A stretch of DNA of 64,000 nt from Hyperoplus lanceolatus (Eukaryota > Chordata > Actinopteri > Uranoscopiformes > Ammodytidae), in assembly GCA_026929865.2 (NCBI GenBank), contig CM049404.1:28173001-28237000 (forward strand), given 5' to 3'. The position numbers and the translations under genes were made by a program. The notes below the pieces were generated by a model. It did not search any database and was not told the origin of the DNA. It worked only from the letters and a program-made list of their open reading frames with translations. This document shows positions 23,850-37,527 of this stretch, one piece after another (within the stretch, counting starts at the first letter, position 1; every line of letters begins with the position of its first letter).

Positions 23850-23967
23850 CTTAACTTTGTTTCACCTGCACAACCAGCTCTCCTCTCTGACTTTCTACCC
23901 TCAGTTCTTGGCTGAGATCCTCCATTCTGTTTGTGAAAGTTCTAACCATTTGTTTGAACCGTGTTCA

Positions 23968-24297
23968 AAGTTGGAGTCAGTGATTCTGGAGAATGCTTGT
24001 TTTTTTGTTGTTGTCAAAATCAGGTAATATCAGGATCCACTACCTCTCTGTACTGTATGTGCGCTGAAAAACATTTCCACTGTAAATACTTTATACACAG
24101 GCTCTGTAAACGGGTATGTTGCTAGCTACGGTGGGCTGCCTTTGTTAACATACCCTTTGTCTACATGCCTATTTACAGAGGCCTATGGACTGTGTATTAA
24201 CGCCATATATTTTTTCCCGCATAGACACGGTACGGAAAGGTAGCGGATCGTGAGGAGATATTATCTAATTTTTAAAATCACTGACTCCTCCTTTAAA
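23968..24297. mobile_element. MITE family A, copy 5
   Basis: The left end is AAAGTTGGAGTCAGTGATTC and the right end is AAATCACTGACTCCTCCTTT, inverted. It lies less than 600 bp from copy 4. Confidence 0.82.
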
Positions 24298-24476
24298 TGT
24301 TGTCACTCTAATTTCTCCTCCACGTCTGATGTAAATTCATGGCAATCTGACGGGATGACCTGTTTAATGTAGATCTTCATTTTTACAGAGCCGCGCCAGA
24401 AGAGAAGTGGAGACTGTTTATTGGCACTTTCAGTTACTTATTTTTTCCATGATTTTTCCAAGCGCTCGGAGTTCAT

Positions 24477-25088
24477 TTAAAGAGGACCTATGATGCTTTT
24501 TGACTTTTATGACCTATAAACGTTGTTATGATGATTCATAGTCATGCTTAACCATACTAAATTATCAAATAATGACTTACATGCATTTCGACATATTCCC
24601 TGCTGACCGTCTGGGGTGTCTGTGCAGAGCACTAAACACTATTCTAGCCAGTCGAGAAGTCACGTCTTCAAAGCGGTCTACCCTTTCATAATTTGTGACG
24701 TCGCATAAAACTTTGTGACATCTCCACGCGGATGTTTCTATGTATGGTAATGCTGTCACTTCCCTGTTTGCGTCTGCCTCGCGCCCTTATAGGTCCATGC
24801 TCGCGCTTCCCGCCACTGAAAGTGTTCCGGAAGGAAGGTAACCAATCACAACCGAGTGGGGTTTGCAGGAGGGGGGGGAGGGGAGCAGAGATGGCCGAAG
24901 CACAGGCGGAGGGAGCCGAAGCACACACGCTCAAGTGTTGACAGGATGTGCTGGATCGCCAAAATAAGAGAAAGAGCTTCCCGAAAATCTACATAGTTTT
25001 TTGTGATGTGATTCGTGTCAGGTTGCTCTATAGCAGTGTAAAACAAGAAATTAAGACCAGAAAAGTAGCATAATAGGTCCTCTTTAAA
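24477..25088. mobile_element. 612-bp TIR element (AGAGGACCTATTATGC type)
   Basis: The left end is TTTAAAGAGGACCTATGATG and the right end is CATAATAGGTCCTCTTTAAA, inverted with one or two differences. It has an AT-rich interior with GC-rich islands and no transposase domain. Flanking TTTAAA may be part of the target site. Confidence 0.8.
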
Positions 25089-26705
25089 GGTAAAACGCCT
25101 CCTGAATGACTGAGCACATTTAAAAAAAAAAAAAACAATAATAATAATGTATTCTGCCGAAGTGAATCCCAAGATTGAATTAGATGTAGAGCACATTCAG
25201 GCGTAAAATGTTTCTTTGCATCAAATTAGATAAAAATTCTGATATAACATTACAAATGCAGATCAATAAAGCACTATGCATAAAAGCCAGACTGTGTTTT
25301 GACAAGGTGAAATGAGAATACAAATCAAACTGTGGGATTGAGAGAAAAAAAAAAGCTTTTTACTTCATCAATTTGCTGTATTTCTTGAGAATATTATTAA
25401 TCATTGCTGTTTTGGTTGAGGCGCCAGTAACAAGGGGCTATTTTAAAAAGTAAACACAACTAAATAAGACATATTCACACTGGCATTCTGCTACATATCA
25501 CCACTATACACAAAATATTATGCAAGTGACCACTGCTCCAAACAATTTCAACACTGTACCTCCAGCTCTGCGTGGAATTATAATTAGTGAGACAAATGCA
25601 ACAGCGCCTGTATTAGTACGTTGTCAGAGCGTTTGCATCATTGGGGTCATGTGGTCATAGTTGCTTTTATATCATACAATTCAATTAAGATTCTCTAATA
25701 AACACAATGTAAAAAAAGGTGCCATTATAAGTAAAAGTCCTCCAATAACAAGAGAAAACTCATTAAAATGAAATAAACTGAAAAAGTCCTCTGTTTAGAA
25801 TGCTGTCATACTATATATAAACAAGAAATACGACATACATATTGCCATGTGATGAAATGCATGTGCAACATGCAAACTAAATATAAAAATGTTACTCACA
25901 CTGACTGATTATATATTGGGTAACCAAAGTATGTTGCAGACCTAAACTAGGAGATTTGAAAGGCAGAATCCACTAATAACGATCAGATAACAGGTTGGCA
26001 AGATTTTACAACAGATAGAGAGGCTTAAAAAACTTCCCTTTTCATCTTAACTTCCCTCTTCATTGTTGTCAATGCATGGCTGGTTGCTAAACAGGACGCC
26101 TTCTAATCGGCTTTCACAGAAATTGTAGAGGAGGAAATAAAGGCTGTGTCTCTTTAAAAAGAAAAAACATTTCACTTGAAAAATACCCAGAAAGAGACAT
26201 GCCCAGTGAAAGCAAATGAGTTTCACAGACACCTCGCCACCTAAGCAGCAGTGAGAAGAACTCATATGGAAAAACACTGATTTGGTACACCAATATTGTA
26301 ACAGAATCAGGTACAATTTAATATGTCTTCATGCATGTTGTTACACACCTGCCCAGGCTGTGAAAAAACATGATTAGAAAGTTTAGAATGTTAGAATGTT
26401 TTTTTCTTTCTTACAGCCATGTCGTACAGTCAGTGTAATCAACACTTGTTTGACACACAGCAGCTTCACAGTGATGGATCGCTGATGTTTGAATATTCAT
26501 CACGTCTTTCAGTTTTTCTTCCAACCATCTATTCTACTTTGGAGAGGGAAACAATTATTTTCTTTTTCCAAAAACTGGTTTGATTTTTTCTCCAAGGATG
26601 TAAGCATTTATTCAAATATGATGGCGTTTTTTTTTTTTTTTTTTTTTCAACTCGTCACTGTTGTACAGTATGATTTTAAGATCTTTCTAACCTTCTTTTA
26701 TACAG
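25089..26705. other. non-coding, nothing recognised
   Basis: AT-rich sequence with a poly-T tract at 26629-26647. Confidence 0.45.
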
Positions 26706-26937
26706 GTAAATCCCATTGAGACCGGAGACTCTTTTGCAAAGGGAGACCTGTTCCCATTTACACGTTACCATTCACACACACACATAGCAGGATAACTATC
26801 GACATTCATACAAGGCAAGGTGGGTGAGGTGTCTTGCCCAAGGACACAACAACCATGAAACAGGTGGCAGGGCAGGAAACTGCCAACCCTTCGATCATTG
26901 GCCGACCCACTCTACCACCTGAGCCACAGTCGCCCCT
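26706..26937 (-). mobile_element. tRNA-derived SINE
   Basis: The minus strand reads GGGCGACTGTGGCTCAGGTG, GTAGAGTGGGTCGGCC and GAAGGGTTGGCAGTTTCC. This gives an A-box followed by a degenerate B-box. Then comes the conserved body GTGTCCTTGGGCAAGACACC, as found in several fish SINEs. The B-box is decayed, so the copy is old. Confidence 0.78.
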
Positions 26938-28379
26938 TTCCTTTAATGACTGACTATTTTAGTGCTTTTAAATAATTATCGATTTAGTTGATCTTTAAAA
27001 CGAAAAAAAATAAACGCTCCACTGTATTTTATCTATTTTTTTCTATTATTATCGCGTGTCTTTGATAATTGTATGTTTCTTTAAATATGAAACTCGCAAG
27101 GCATGTCATTGTGACAGCTGCATTTCTTGTACGAAAGGTGCTATACGAATTTTCATTATTATTTCTATTAACCAAATCAGTATTATTATGAATCTATAGT
27201 CATCATACTGCAATTCCTTTCATGCAATGTCCAATCTGCCCCACACAGAATCAGTCTGTCACTTCATATAGATTTACACACAGCAGGGGTTTCACAATTG
27301 CACCATTGGTAGATAAGGATATACGTCTTGCTGAAAGAGGGTTGAATTCCCAGGATTAGGTATACACTCTCAAATCCTTCAGAAGAGCCTCCGTGGGCAG
27401 GAGGGGCTCCGACACACATCCTAAAAATCAGGTCAGTCCGTAAATAATGCGTGAATGTTGGCTTGGTATATGTGCATCTGGACAACCTCCCTCAAATATT
27501 TTTTTTCTAAGGGTGGGACGTCTGTAAAACAAACAAAAAAAAACTAACAATTAAATCTTAAGATGCTTTATTAATCTTACTATTATGCCCCTAAGTGAAG
27601 TCAACTCCATTATTATTACTATTATTATAATTGATTCATATTTCTGACCTCTTTCCTAACAGTCTCTAGAAGTTTAACTTTGCAATGCTCTACTCGGAAG
27701 CCCTCACTCTCGATTTAATATCACATTCAAATCTTGCACTTGCTCATTTTAAAAGCCCATGAAAGAGCATGTGCTTAACTTTTCCAGCCTCAAACAACCT
27801 CATGAAGCTAATAGTGTTATATACATGGCCATGGTCTCTCTCTCTCTCTCTCTCTCTCATTGGAACAGGGTAGAAGGTTTGTAAATGTTATCCTGTATTA
27901 CATCTCCAACCGAGGAAGCCTGTTCAATCCTCAATATTGATTTTTTTTGTTGTTGCATTCAACAGTATTTAACTTGATGGTCTAGCAAAAACTTACAAAC
28001 GTTACATTTCAAAGGAACAATGCCTCAATTGATTTGTAAAATCTCCTCATGGCAAAAAAACAGTTAAAGAGTTGAATGATTGTGGACCATAAAAGAGCCT
28101 TTTAATCTTACTCCATATTCTTTTCATGAAAGTGCTCGTAACCACATCTTTACCACGCAATTAAGAAAGTCACATATAAAGTTTAATACAGACAGCTGCT
28201 ATATAAAACCGGCCAGAAAGAATAACATAAATGTTTTATTTGTCAGCTACAATGTAATAAGACAAAAATAACTAAGTAAACAGATAATTATTTATTTTTT
28301 GTTGTCGTTTGTCTTGACAATTTCATTAAAACAAACGAAGCAGAAAAGCCTTCAGATTCAAAAAACCTGATATTCAGGT
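26938..28379. other. non-coding; possible LINE tail near 27125-27165
   Basis: No gene was recognised. GAAAGGTGCTATACGAATTT followed by ATT repeats resembles the TGCTATATAAATAAA tails of fish LINEs. A (CT)n tract lies at 27834-27858. Confidence 0.45.
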
Positions 28380-28387
28380 GCTTTAAA

Positions 28388-29490
28388 CAGTGTTGGGAAC
28401 GTTACTTTAAAAAAGTAATTAGTTATAGTTACTCACTACTTGTTCCAAAAAGTAACTGAGTTAGTAACTGAATTACTTTATAATAGAAGTAATTAGTTAC
28501 CAGGGAAAGTAACTATTTGCGTTAGCCTACTGTAAAAAAAAAGTTGCTATATGTCAAAAAAATTGATTTTTCTGAGCAGTTTTCACAAGTCAGTTGAAAT
28601 GAGTAGAACAAACAGGCAGGCCTACTTGTAGGCTACATAACCTTCAATGTGTATTGCACATCAATAGACAGCAAGAGGTTTATCCTGCACTTCAAGTATT
28701 TTGTTCTCAACAAAAGTAGTAGAGGAAACTGCTGAATGTACCGTGCTGATCTGCTATATCACTGGATTCACTTCAGGGGTGTCGGCTAAAACCACTATAG
28801 TAGCCTAAATAATAAAACACTACTTAAGGCCAAAAACGTCAGACTATGAAGCATGAGACGATGAGAGGAGGAGTAAGGATTTATCCTATGTTTATTTCCT
28901 TCTTTAACATGCACAGCAGCATACAGATCCCAGGAAAAGAACAGTAGCAATATTCGGCTTGTGATGACACGCTAAACAGCTGTTTCAACCGGCGGCGCGC
29001 GGCCGTTTATTACCGTGCATTAATTAGAAACTTATCAGAATGGGAAAACTCCATGCCTTCACTTCCCACAAGGGCGATGCAAACAAACTCAGGGAGGGCA
29101 CGTTTCGACCGTGGATTGATAGGTAATTACTGCGGCAAAGTGCAGGCTCATACAACAGAGAGAAAAAGAAAAAGAAACTTCACTAAACAGGGCGCCCCCG
29201 GCGACTGGCGTGACGGCGCTAACTGACAGTTATAATGTCATCCACACTGAATAAAACACAACTTAAAACACACCGGTCTCCTCACTAGCAGTATGGAGCC
29301 AGGGCTCGGTGTTACGGATTACACAGTTTATTCAATCAATTCATAGTAACCACCGCATTTAACGTTCACTTTCTTTCGGTTGTAACGATAGCTGCGGTGT
29401 AAAAAAGTAATTAATTAGATTACCCCGTTACTGAAAAAAGAACGGCGTTACCTAACGCCGTTATTTTAAACGGCGTTATTCCCAACACTG
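28388..29490. mobile_element. 1.1-kb non-autonomous hAT element, perfect 8-bp TSD
   Basis: The ends are CAGTGTTGGGAACGTTACTT (28388) and its inverted partner CGTTATTCCCAACACTG (to 29490). GCTTTAAA is duplicated exactly at 28380-28387 and 29491-29498. The subterminal regions are dense in GTAATTAGTTA/GTTACTG motifs. No transposase frame was seen. Confidence 0.93.
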
Positions 29491-29545
29491 GCTTTAAAAC
29501 ATTCATTCTCATTTTAATATGATTCCATATATTGTCTATAGTGTT

Positions 29546-29888
29546 TAGAGCTGCAACGATTAATCAATTATTAAAATAATCGCCAACTATTTTGATAATC
29601 GATTAATCGTTTCGAGTCATTTTTTAATAAAAAATTTCCAAATTCTCTGATTTCAGCTACTCAAATGTGAATATTTTCTGGTTTCTTTAATCCTATTGTG
29701 ACAGTAAACTGAAATATCTGTGTGTTTTGGACATAAAAATACATTTGAGGACATCAACATGGGCTTTGGAAAATTGAACGTCATTTTTCATTTTACGGAC
29801 CAAAACACTAATCGATTAATAATCGATTAATCGAGAAAATAATCGACAGATTAATCGATTATCAAAATAATCGTTAGTTGCAGCCCTA
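29546..29888. mobile_element. 343-bp hAT MITE rich in ATCGATTAAT
   Basis: It has inverted ends TAGAGCTGCAACGATTAATC and, on the right, GTTAGTTGCAGCCCTA. Flanking octamers are ATAGTGTT (29538-29545) and ATAGTGAT (29889-29896), with one mismatch. Both arms carry repeated ATCGATTAAT palindromes, so a long hairpin would form in single-stranded form. Confidence 0.88.
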
Positions 29889-29896
29889 ATAGTGAT

Positions 29897-30118
29897 ACAT
29901 TATTTCCTTGTTGTTAATCTCAATGCCAATGCCCCGGACAATCTTACACCACTGATCAGGGGTGTAGCATAAAACCCTGGCCCCCTATTCATAAGCTTTC
30001 TCTATGTGGGCCCCGTTCCTCTCAGAACAAATTAACACACTGCCATCTAGCTCACTATCTGATACAAGGACAGACCTATCCAAAAGAATGAAGCGCTCTA
30101 GACTTAACCTGCTTATAA
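29897..30118. other. spacer between two hAT elements
   Basis: Nothing was recognised. Confidence 0.4.
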
Positions 30119-30126
30119 CCAAACAC

Positions 30127-31760
30127 CAGAGGTGGAAAGAGTACAAAAATATTCTACTCAAGTAAAAGTATGATTACTTGGATGAAATTTTACTTAAGTA
30201 AAAGTAAAAGTACTGGTCTAAAAATCTACTGAAGTAAAAGTAAAAAAGCAGCTGATTTAAAATGTACTTAAAGTACAAGTTACTAGTTACTTTTTAACAG
30301 CGGGAGGGGGCAGGGGTCTCTTCAGTGTAGGGCATTATATATATAGAGAAACTAGTTTTGTTTAATTAATGCAACACTTTTACAAATTAAAGTGCACAAA
30401 TTAAACAAATCATGTCACCACACATGTATGGATGTATACTGTGTCATTATACTTTAGATAAGCAAATATGGAGCAAATAGTCTGTTAATGTGGGAATTTA
30501 ACCGGTCTACAGACCTAAACAGACTGCAGCTGCAGTTCTAATAATGTAATTGTGTATAATTGATCTAAACCATGGACATTGCAAGGTTAGGCTGCTCGAT
30601 TTTGACAAATCATAATCATGATTGACATTGTGTAATCACAATTATTATAGACAATTATTCATTGATTTAAGAACTGCAAAATGCACTTATTTAACATTTG
30701 AAACCATGACTTTAGACATAGCCTATCCTAATTGAACTGAAAACAAGGAAAATGCAAATAGCCTAAGAAAAACATATTTTTAACAATTAAATTAAATAAG
30801 TGTCAAAATAAAAATAAACCGATGCAAATGTTGTTGATAGGGCACGTCTTTTGCTAGCAGGAATGTGAGGGCATATTTTATTTATATCTCATGGAGCTGG
30901 CTGGATAAGCAAGTTGCATTGTAGGCTACAGTGTTCTTAATTGATGACTGTTGTGGTGGCAAGAGTCAAGGAGCTTTAAACTTCCTGTGTTTTTATTCCT
31001 TTATTGCTTGGTCATAGACCACTAATATTCAACTTAAAGTGAGTAAACTAATTGGTCGTGATGTTTTGAGGTGCAGCTGGGTCGAATATGACTTTTTTCT
31101 CTCTCTCTCTCTCTCTCTCTCTCACGGTCGCGTATGCCATCTCACTCGCGTGTCCGCGCGTAACATATCTTGCACATTATTTTAGTCTAGTTTTACCTTT
31201 CTTCTCGACCAAAGGCTGCCTTTCTGCCGTCTTCTGGAAGTTTTTCAAAGCTCCCGGCAACACGCACCGTCTCCATCCTACTCTGCACTGTTAAACTGAA
31301 AGCTAAACTATCAGGTGAGCGAGGGGCCGATCGCACGGCTGGATGAAAGGTTTGCTGCATTTAAAAGCCTTCACGTGCGGTACAATGATAGTTTAACTAG
31401 GATTATTTTGTTTGAAAGATAAAGGGAAACAATGTTTGTTGTTATCATGTAGTCGCAATGTGTTCTTTATATATCCATGGTTCTCTCCTCCTGTCGATCA
31501 TTCACTGTGTTAGTTTCCGGTATTGTGCCGTAAAAATAAAAGCCCCCCGCGATATTTCTTTTCTTTTCTCTCCTTTCCCTATCTATTTTTTTACTCAGTA
31601 ACGCAGGTGATATAAAATGTAGCGAAGTACAATACTTCAAAATAAACATACTCAAAGTAAAAGTAAAAGTATAGGTTTTAAAAATCAAATTACAAGTACA
31701 CGAAAAAACTACTCAATTACAGGAACGCGAGTAAATGTAATTCGCTACTTTACACCCCTG
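30127..31760. mobile_element. 1.6-kb non-autonomous hAT element, perfect 8-bp TSD
   Basis: The ends are CAGAGGTGGAAAGAGTACAA (30127) and GCTACTTTACACCCCTG (to 31760). The duplication CCAAACAC is exact at 30119-30126 and 31761-31768. The subterminal arms carry many AAGTAAAAGTA repeats in inverted orientation, typical of transposase-binding arrays. The interior contains a (CT)n tract (31099-31122) and no transposase. Confidence 0.93.
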
Positions 31761-32723
31761 CCAAACACATAATAAAAACAGGCTATTCATGAGCTCACAT
31801 CATCTCTATTTGGCTGTCTTTGAAACTAAGGGCCATGTGTTTCATTACGGTAAGCATTGCCAGGTCATTTTGATATATTTTTTGAATTACATTTAAGTTA
31901 TGATGCTGAATCATTTATTATACTTATTAACTCATGGTCTACGATGCAAACATGCTTTTAGCTAGATTCCCGGTGGACTGTTATAAAATTTGCTTTCGAA
32001 AGAAATTATTTAGCAGTTGTTTATTTAGCTGCACAGCGGAAGTCAAGATGCAATGTTATGACAAAATAGTGTGTCTCGAATGAATGCATACTAGATGCAA
32101 TGCAAGCTACATACTTTTAAAAGGGAGCTGCAGTTTGTAGAATAGTATGTTTTGCCTTGAGTAAGAAGTGAGCCGCCACCATTTATTTATTTTTTACACT
32201 GCAGTCACTCATCCTATTTGTTCAGCCAATTAAAATGTAGTTATGACACTAATTGACTAGAAATTAAAAAGTGCAAAGAAAAACAAAGTTAATTCCAGGC
32301 TACAGGGCCCTCCCATCGGGGGAGCGGAAAGTCAGTCCTGTTTAAGAAGTTTCTGAAGCGATTCAACACGACCTTGAAGAGGGCTAGAGAGACTAGGACG
32401 TTTTAAGTAGAAATATTTATTTAAGCTCTGAAAATATTTCGCACTCAGCACTCAAAAAAACCCTTACGACATACAAGGTTTACAGTACAACCAAATAAGA
32501 TTATTATAAGCATTTGTGAACATTATATTAAATATGTAATAATATAAAGGTTACTATGGTTAGCTAAATCATCATTATTGTATCATATCATTTTGCAAAA
32601 CAATGAGCTTCTTCCAATTATTGAACAAAGACCAACTTGGCTGTGTTTTAAATAACAATTAAGAACCTTAAAACATAATTATTACATCCACTGATCCTGC
32701 TTTGCTGCCATGTTGTATAAACA

Positions 32724-32839
<116 letters not shown>

Positions 32840-33141
32840 GGTGACAAGTGTGTGGTTAGATACCAAAACCCGGATTATTTTTTTGTTTTCAACGATAGAG
32901 CTTCATCCAATTAAAGCATTCAGACTAGACTCCATTGTGCTGCAGTATTATATATTCCACTGCTTGTCTTTTTGATGCTATTCTCCTCTGAGTTGCTGGA
33001 GTGGCCTACTTGAAAGTATTCAATAGACAATTTATTGGCAGAGTGACATTTACTTACTGGCAAACATCAAAGCTACCTTTGCCAGTTGGAGCCGACTGAT
33101 GTGTTGAAACCAAAAACTGAAGTGCAAACACACACACAGAA

Positions 33142-33142
<1 letters not shown>

Positions 33143-33222
<80 letters not shown>
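33143..33222. repeat. (CA)n microsatellite, about 80 bp
   Basis: An uninterrupted CA tract of about 40 units. Confidence 0.97.
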
Positions 33223-33224
<2 letters not shown>

Positions 33225-35307
33225 CCTAGCACCCACTGAGGTGTGAATAAAAAGGAGATTCAGCTACGGGATCAAGGTGAACAACACCCACACGGATCAG
33301 AGTGTCGGATTATTATAATGGAATTCAGAAAAAATTAGCATGAAGGAGGATGTATAATGGAAATCGGTAACAGAGATGAATGCAATAATAATACTATGAT
33401 TCTAGGAACCTTTTACCGCGCAGATGCTGATACTGTTGTTGTGCTTAAATATATGCTGTTGTGTTGACCAATTAAGATTTAATTGGGTGAAAAACAGTGG
33501 AGTCATAATTCACTGTCTTATTTCTCCCCCTTCTAAAATGACCCATTAATTAAGCTTATGTGCATGATTTTTTTTTATAAATGACACGAACACAAGAGCG
33601 ATTAGAAAAAAAAAAAAAAATCACACAAAAATGTCACCCTAAAGGACGACCATCTTTTGTGCTGTTATTTGCAGTTGTTGGACCATAACTTGAGGCTAAT
33701 TGGGCGACAGTAGAGCTGAGTCGGTGCAACACTAATATGACTATACGGGATCTCTGGTCTAAATCTGTGCTTGGGGGGAAATCCTATATGCTCCGTGAAT
33801 GTGCGCGATTTATCCTTCTACAGTAAACGCCATTAGAGTGTTGCAATACACAGAAGAACTTTGGATCGGTCCGCTGGAAAAGGCCCTGCGGTCATCAGTT
33901 GAGTATTTGTAGTAAGATTGGACCCCCTAGACTGTTGTGCTCTATGGTATGTGTGTGTGTTAAAAATAACACTCCCTTGGTGGGCACATTAAATTATGAC
34001 TACAGCAACACCTTATTAGCAAGAGTAACAGTCTGCTAGCAGTTCTGTGAGGCTATACTTATTCAAAAGGCACACAAATGTGGTTTGAGCAACATGCTAA
34101 CGTAAGCATTTTGATTTTTGGAACATATTGTGCTCAATATTGCCCACATCTTAGTTTAGTTTAGTTTAGCTTAGCATGCTAACAATGGTTGATTGTCACT
34201 AAATACAAGGAATGGCTGATGGGAATGGCATTAGTTTTGACAGTATTTAGCAATAAACCAAAGTATAGGACAGATTTTAAAATGTTGACTAGTCGATACT
34301 GGTAGATAAAATAGTCAAGAGATTAACATTATTTAGAGCTATAACCTCAAGAGGGATATTGATTTCTGTACTGAATGTCATGGCAACTTGAGCAAATTCA
34401 CTCAAGGACAGAAAAGTTTTTGTCATGGTGGCGTCAAAAGGAAAATTCAAGGGTTCACCAACGTCAGTGTACATCGACGGGACAATGGAAGTCCGCATCA
34501 AATTTCTTTCCAACCCATCACATAGGCCTATTCCTAAGACTCTACAGGAAACATTTTGAACTTTGATTGGCGGGATCACTAACGTCCTTGGGCTTAATCT
34601 TCTTGGGAAAATGAATATTTGTACTTAATGTACAGCGATCCATAGTTACCGTTACATATTTGACTCTGGACAAAAAAAAATGGGGGAATGACATTTGCCA
34701 TCCCCTTATAACCACACCACTAGCATGGCTAAAAATTCGACATAATTAAAACGATTAATAATCCAAGTCGAAATTCAAATGTCAAGGTTACATAAAATCC
34801 TCAAAAGATCACAAATCCACACAGCTAATATTTGGAGAAGCCTAAGGTTATCCATCACTTCTTAGGAGCAATTCAAACTGTCTCCCAACAACTCGCATGT
34901 GTCAAGTTCCTTCAAGGTCTTTGCAATGTATCTGTCATAAACTCAGGCTTTTTGGTAATGATATTCATTGAAATGTTTGGAGGCATACTGCCACTTCCTT
35001 ATGGTTAGTTATTTGGTCCATTGTTCCATGGTAGAGTATGGAAATACATTCCTCAAGTAATATTCTGTGCCGCTAAGGTGCCACTGATCAAAGTAGATAA
35101 CTGATGGAGGAAGCGTATACAATCTTACTTCCGCAATACACTTTCAGGCATTCTAGACACAAGACTTGCTGATACACACAAAGTGAAAGTTTTAATTTCC
35201 AATTCAGCGATTTCATAAATAAACACATCGTTTAAATAAACCACCAGCTCTGGGACAGCAATTTGTTTTCAAAGCACATATACTTCTTGATTGCCGCATT
35301 GATGACA

Positions 35308-35308
<1 letters not shown>

Positions 35309-35378
<70 letters not shown>
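35309..35378. repeat. (CA)n microsatellite, about 70 bp
   Basis: An uninterrupted CA tract of about 35 units. Confidence 0.97.
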
Positions 35379-35381
<3 letters not shown>

Positions 35382-35515
35382 CATATCAGTCCACACAAAG
35401 ACTTGTCTTCATCACTCATATGATTCATTCGCTGCCACAGTGGAATTGTTTGTTTATTGTGTTGGATGAACAACTTGACAGACAGTAATGAAATGAATGA
35501 CAGAAAATATCCCTG

Positions 35516-35690
35516 CATAATACCTTATTACTCAGCCTCCATAGGAAGAGAAGCAACTGAATACATTATTAACATACTCATTTGTCTGGAAAGTCTCACA
35601 CACACACACAAAACTTCTTAGGCCTTTTGGTCCATCTGCACTTTGAACTATGTGCCATTTCATTGTCTGCGTCCTAAATGAGCCTTAGTA
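35516..35690 (+). repeat. local duplication, copy 1
   Basis: It shares about 170 bases with 36100-36266, including GCTCAGCCTCCA/ACTCAGCCTCCA, GGAAAGTCTCACACACA, AAAACTTCTTAGGCC and TGTGCCATTTCATTG. It has no inverted ends, so it looks like a direct duplication about 585 bp apart rather than a MITE. Confidence 0.75.
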
Positions 35691-36099
35691 TTTGTTAACC
35701 CAGGTAACTAAATACGTTAATTCATTGAGTCAACTATTGATTTGAGTTAGGTTGTTATGATTCAAAAAAGCTTTTATTGCTTATGGTGCAAAAACTGTTC
35801 GCTATGGTCAGAACCTCCTCCATAGCAATGGTTACTATGTCAATCTGTGGCCAAACTTAACTTACTAACTATAAGCAAGGTCCATTCTCTCCAGATACAG
35901 AGTAATGCTGAGTATTCCATTGTTCAGACTGTTTGTAGACGTCTGTCAGCGGAGTGATATGGCAGGAAGTGATTGATCAGAACAATGTCCATAATAACGG
36001 TGAATTACCCTTAACAGCCGGCATTATCGAGAAATAATAGCCCTAAGAATGCCATGTTTGACTAATCAGAACACAGCATGTGTCAGTGCCATTCAATAA

Positions 36100-36266
36100 C
36101 AACGCATAGTGCTCAGCCTCCACTTAGAAGTAAAGGAACTGAATTCATTATTGAACAAATTAATATGTCTTGAAAGTCTCTCACACACAAAACTTCTTAA
36201 GCCTTTTTGTCCATCTGTACTTTGAGCCATGTGCCCTTTTCACTGCATCCTAAATGATCCTTGAGC
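36100..36266 (+). repeat. local duplication, copy 2
   Basis: Diverged partner of 35516-35690, in the same orientation. It carries small indels, for example a shorter CA run after AAAGTCTC. Confidence 0.75.
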
Positions 36267-37527
36267 AGCATTTATGGCCCAGGTGCATGGCTGCATTGTG
36301 CCTCCCATAGCCCCAGACACGTGGACTCTATATATTCGCTGCTATTCAATCTTGCTTTGTGCTTTTTTTAAAGCTTTTTTTCTCTTTCTTAAACCCCACG
36401 GTGCGGCTTATACTTGACATTCTCTCATAATGTGGTGCACTGCAGCTGTCGAGGCGAAAAGGACCCTCATCTCCCAAATCCAATCACTCAGAAAATCACT
36501 GGGTTTAGAAGTCTACAGTTGAGATATTGGTCATGTAGTTGGCCCGGTGGTCAACAACAGGGACTGCAAAGAAGGATTATTAAATGTATTGTCATTTATT
36601 AATCAGTGGATTGTAAAATCATCATTTTTTTTGATTAATAAAATGTCAGAAAATTCTATACAAAATTGACCATTACAATTTTTCTTAGTCACAAAGCAAT
36701 CGTCAAATATCTTGTTTGGTCGGATCAAAAGTCAAAAATGATATAGAATAGAGAAAATAAGCTTTGGAGAAAGGTACAACAGACTTGGGAAAAATGGAAT
36801 ATAATATTCATATATATGTTTTTATTATAACCTTAGAATTAACCTTTTATATCTACATAGGAGCAGGTCACCCTCCATTGAGGCCGCCACAGTGCGGCTG
36901 CCATGTTTAGACAGTGGCACAGAACGGACAAACCTAATGGCCTTATGTGGGGAAATGCACCTGATGGAAGAAGTACTATAGAATAAATAACTAAATAAAT
37001 CTTCACCTCATCACTTGATATTGTGGAAAGACTTGAGGCAGTGGTGGATGATGCCATCTTTAGTAACTCGCTTCTAGTCTATCCAAAAGAACAAGATGCT
37101 GTCTGCAAGGTATTTTATTTTCCAAATACAAGTATTAATGTCCACAGTATGAATTGCATGTCCTTTGACTGGTGGCATGTTGCATTGTGCTTTTTGAGGA
37201 GCGGTTGAGATTGCTCCTCACTAGTTTGTGATGAATCAAAGCCGTACAGCTGTGTAAGCCATGACGAATGGCTGGAGCAGCTATGGGATTTTTTCAACCC
37301 GTCTTGGTTGATTCTCCTGACATTTAGACTAACATAGAGAGACAGTGAGCAAACACAATTCTTCACTGTAGCACCAGTGTGGAGAAAATGATGAAGTGTG
37401 CACAAACTCTCTATGGAGAAGACAGGCCACAGGCACAACCTGCAGTGTACTACTAAATCATTCGTTATTGAGAAGAAAGAGATGTATATACAGTATGTGA
37501 TGGAGAGATGGAGTTGGCATATCACAC
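36267..37527. other. non-coding, nothing recognised
   Basis: AT-rich sequence without supported exons. Confidence 0.45.

Noticed and set aside
24577-24941. Small frames on both strands
   Set aside because: They lie within the 612-bp TIR element and show no transposase motif.
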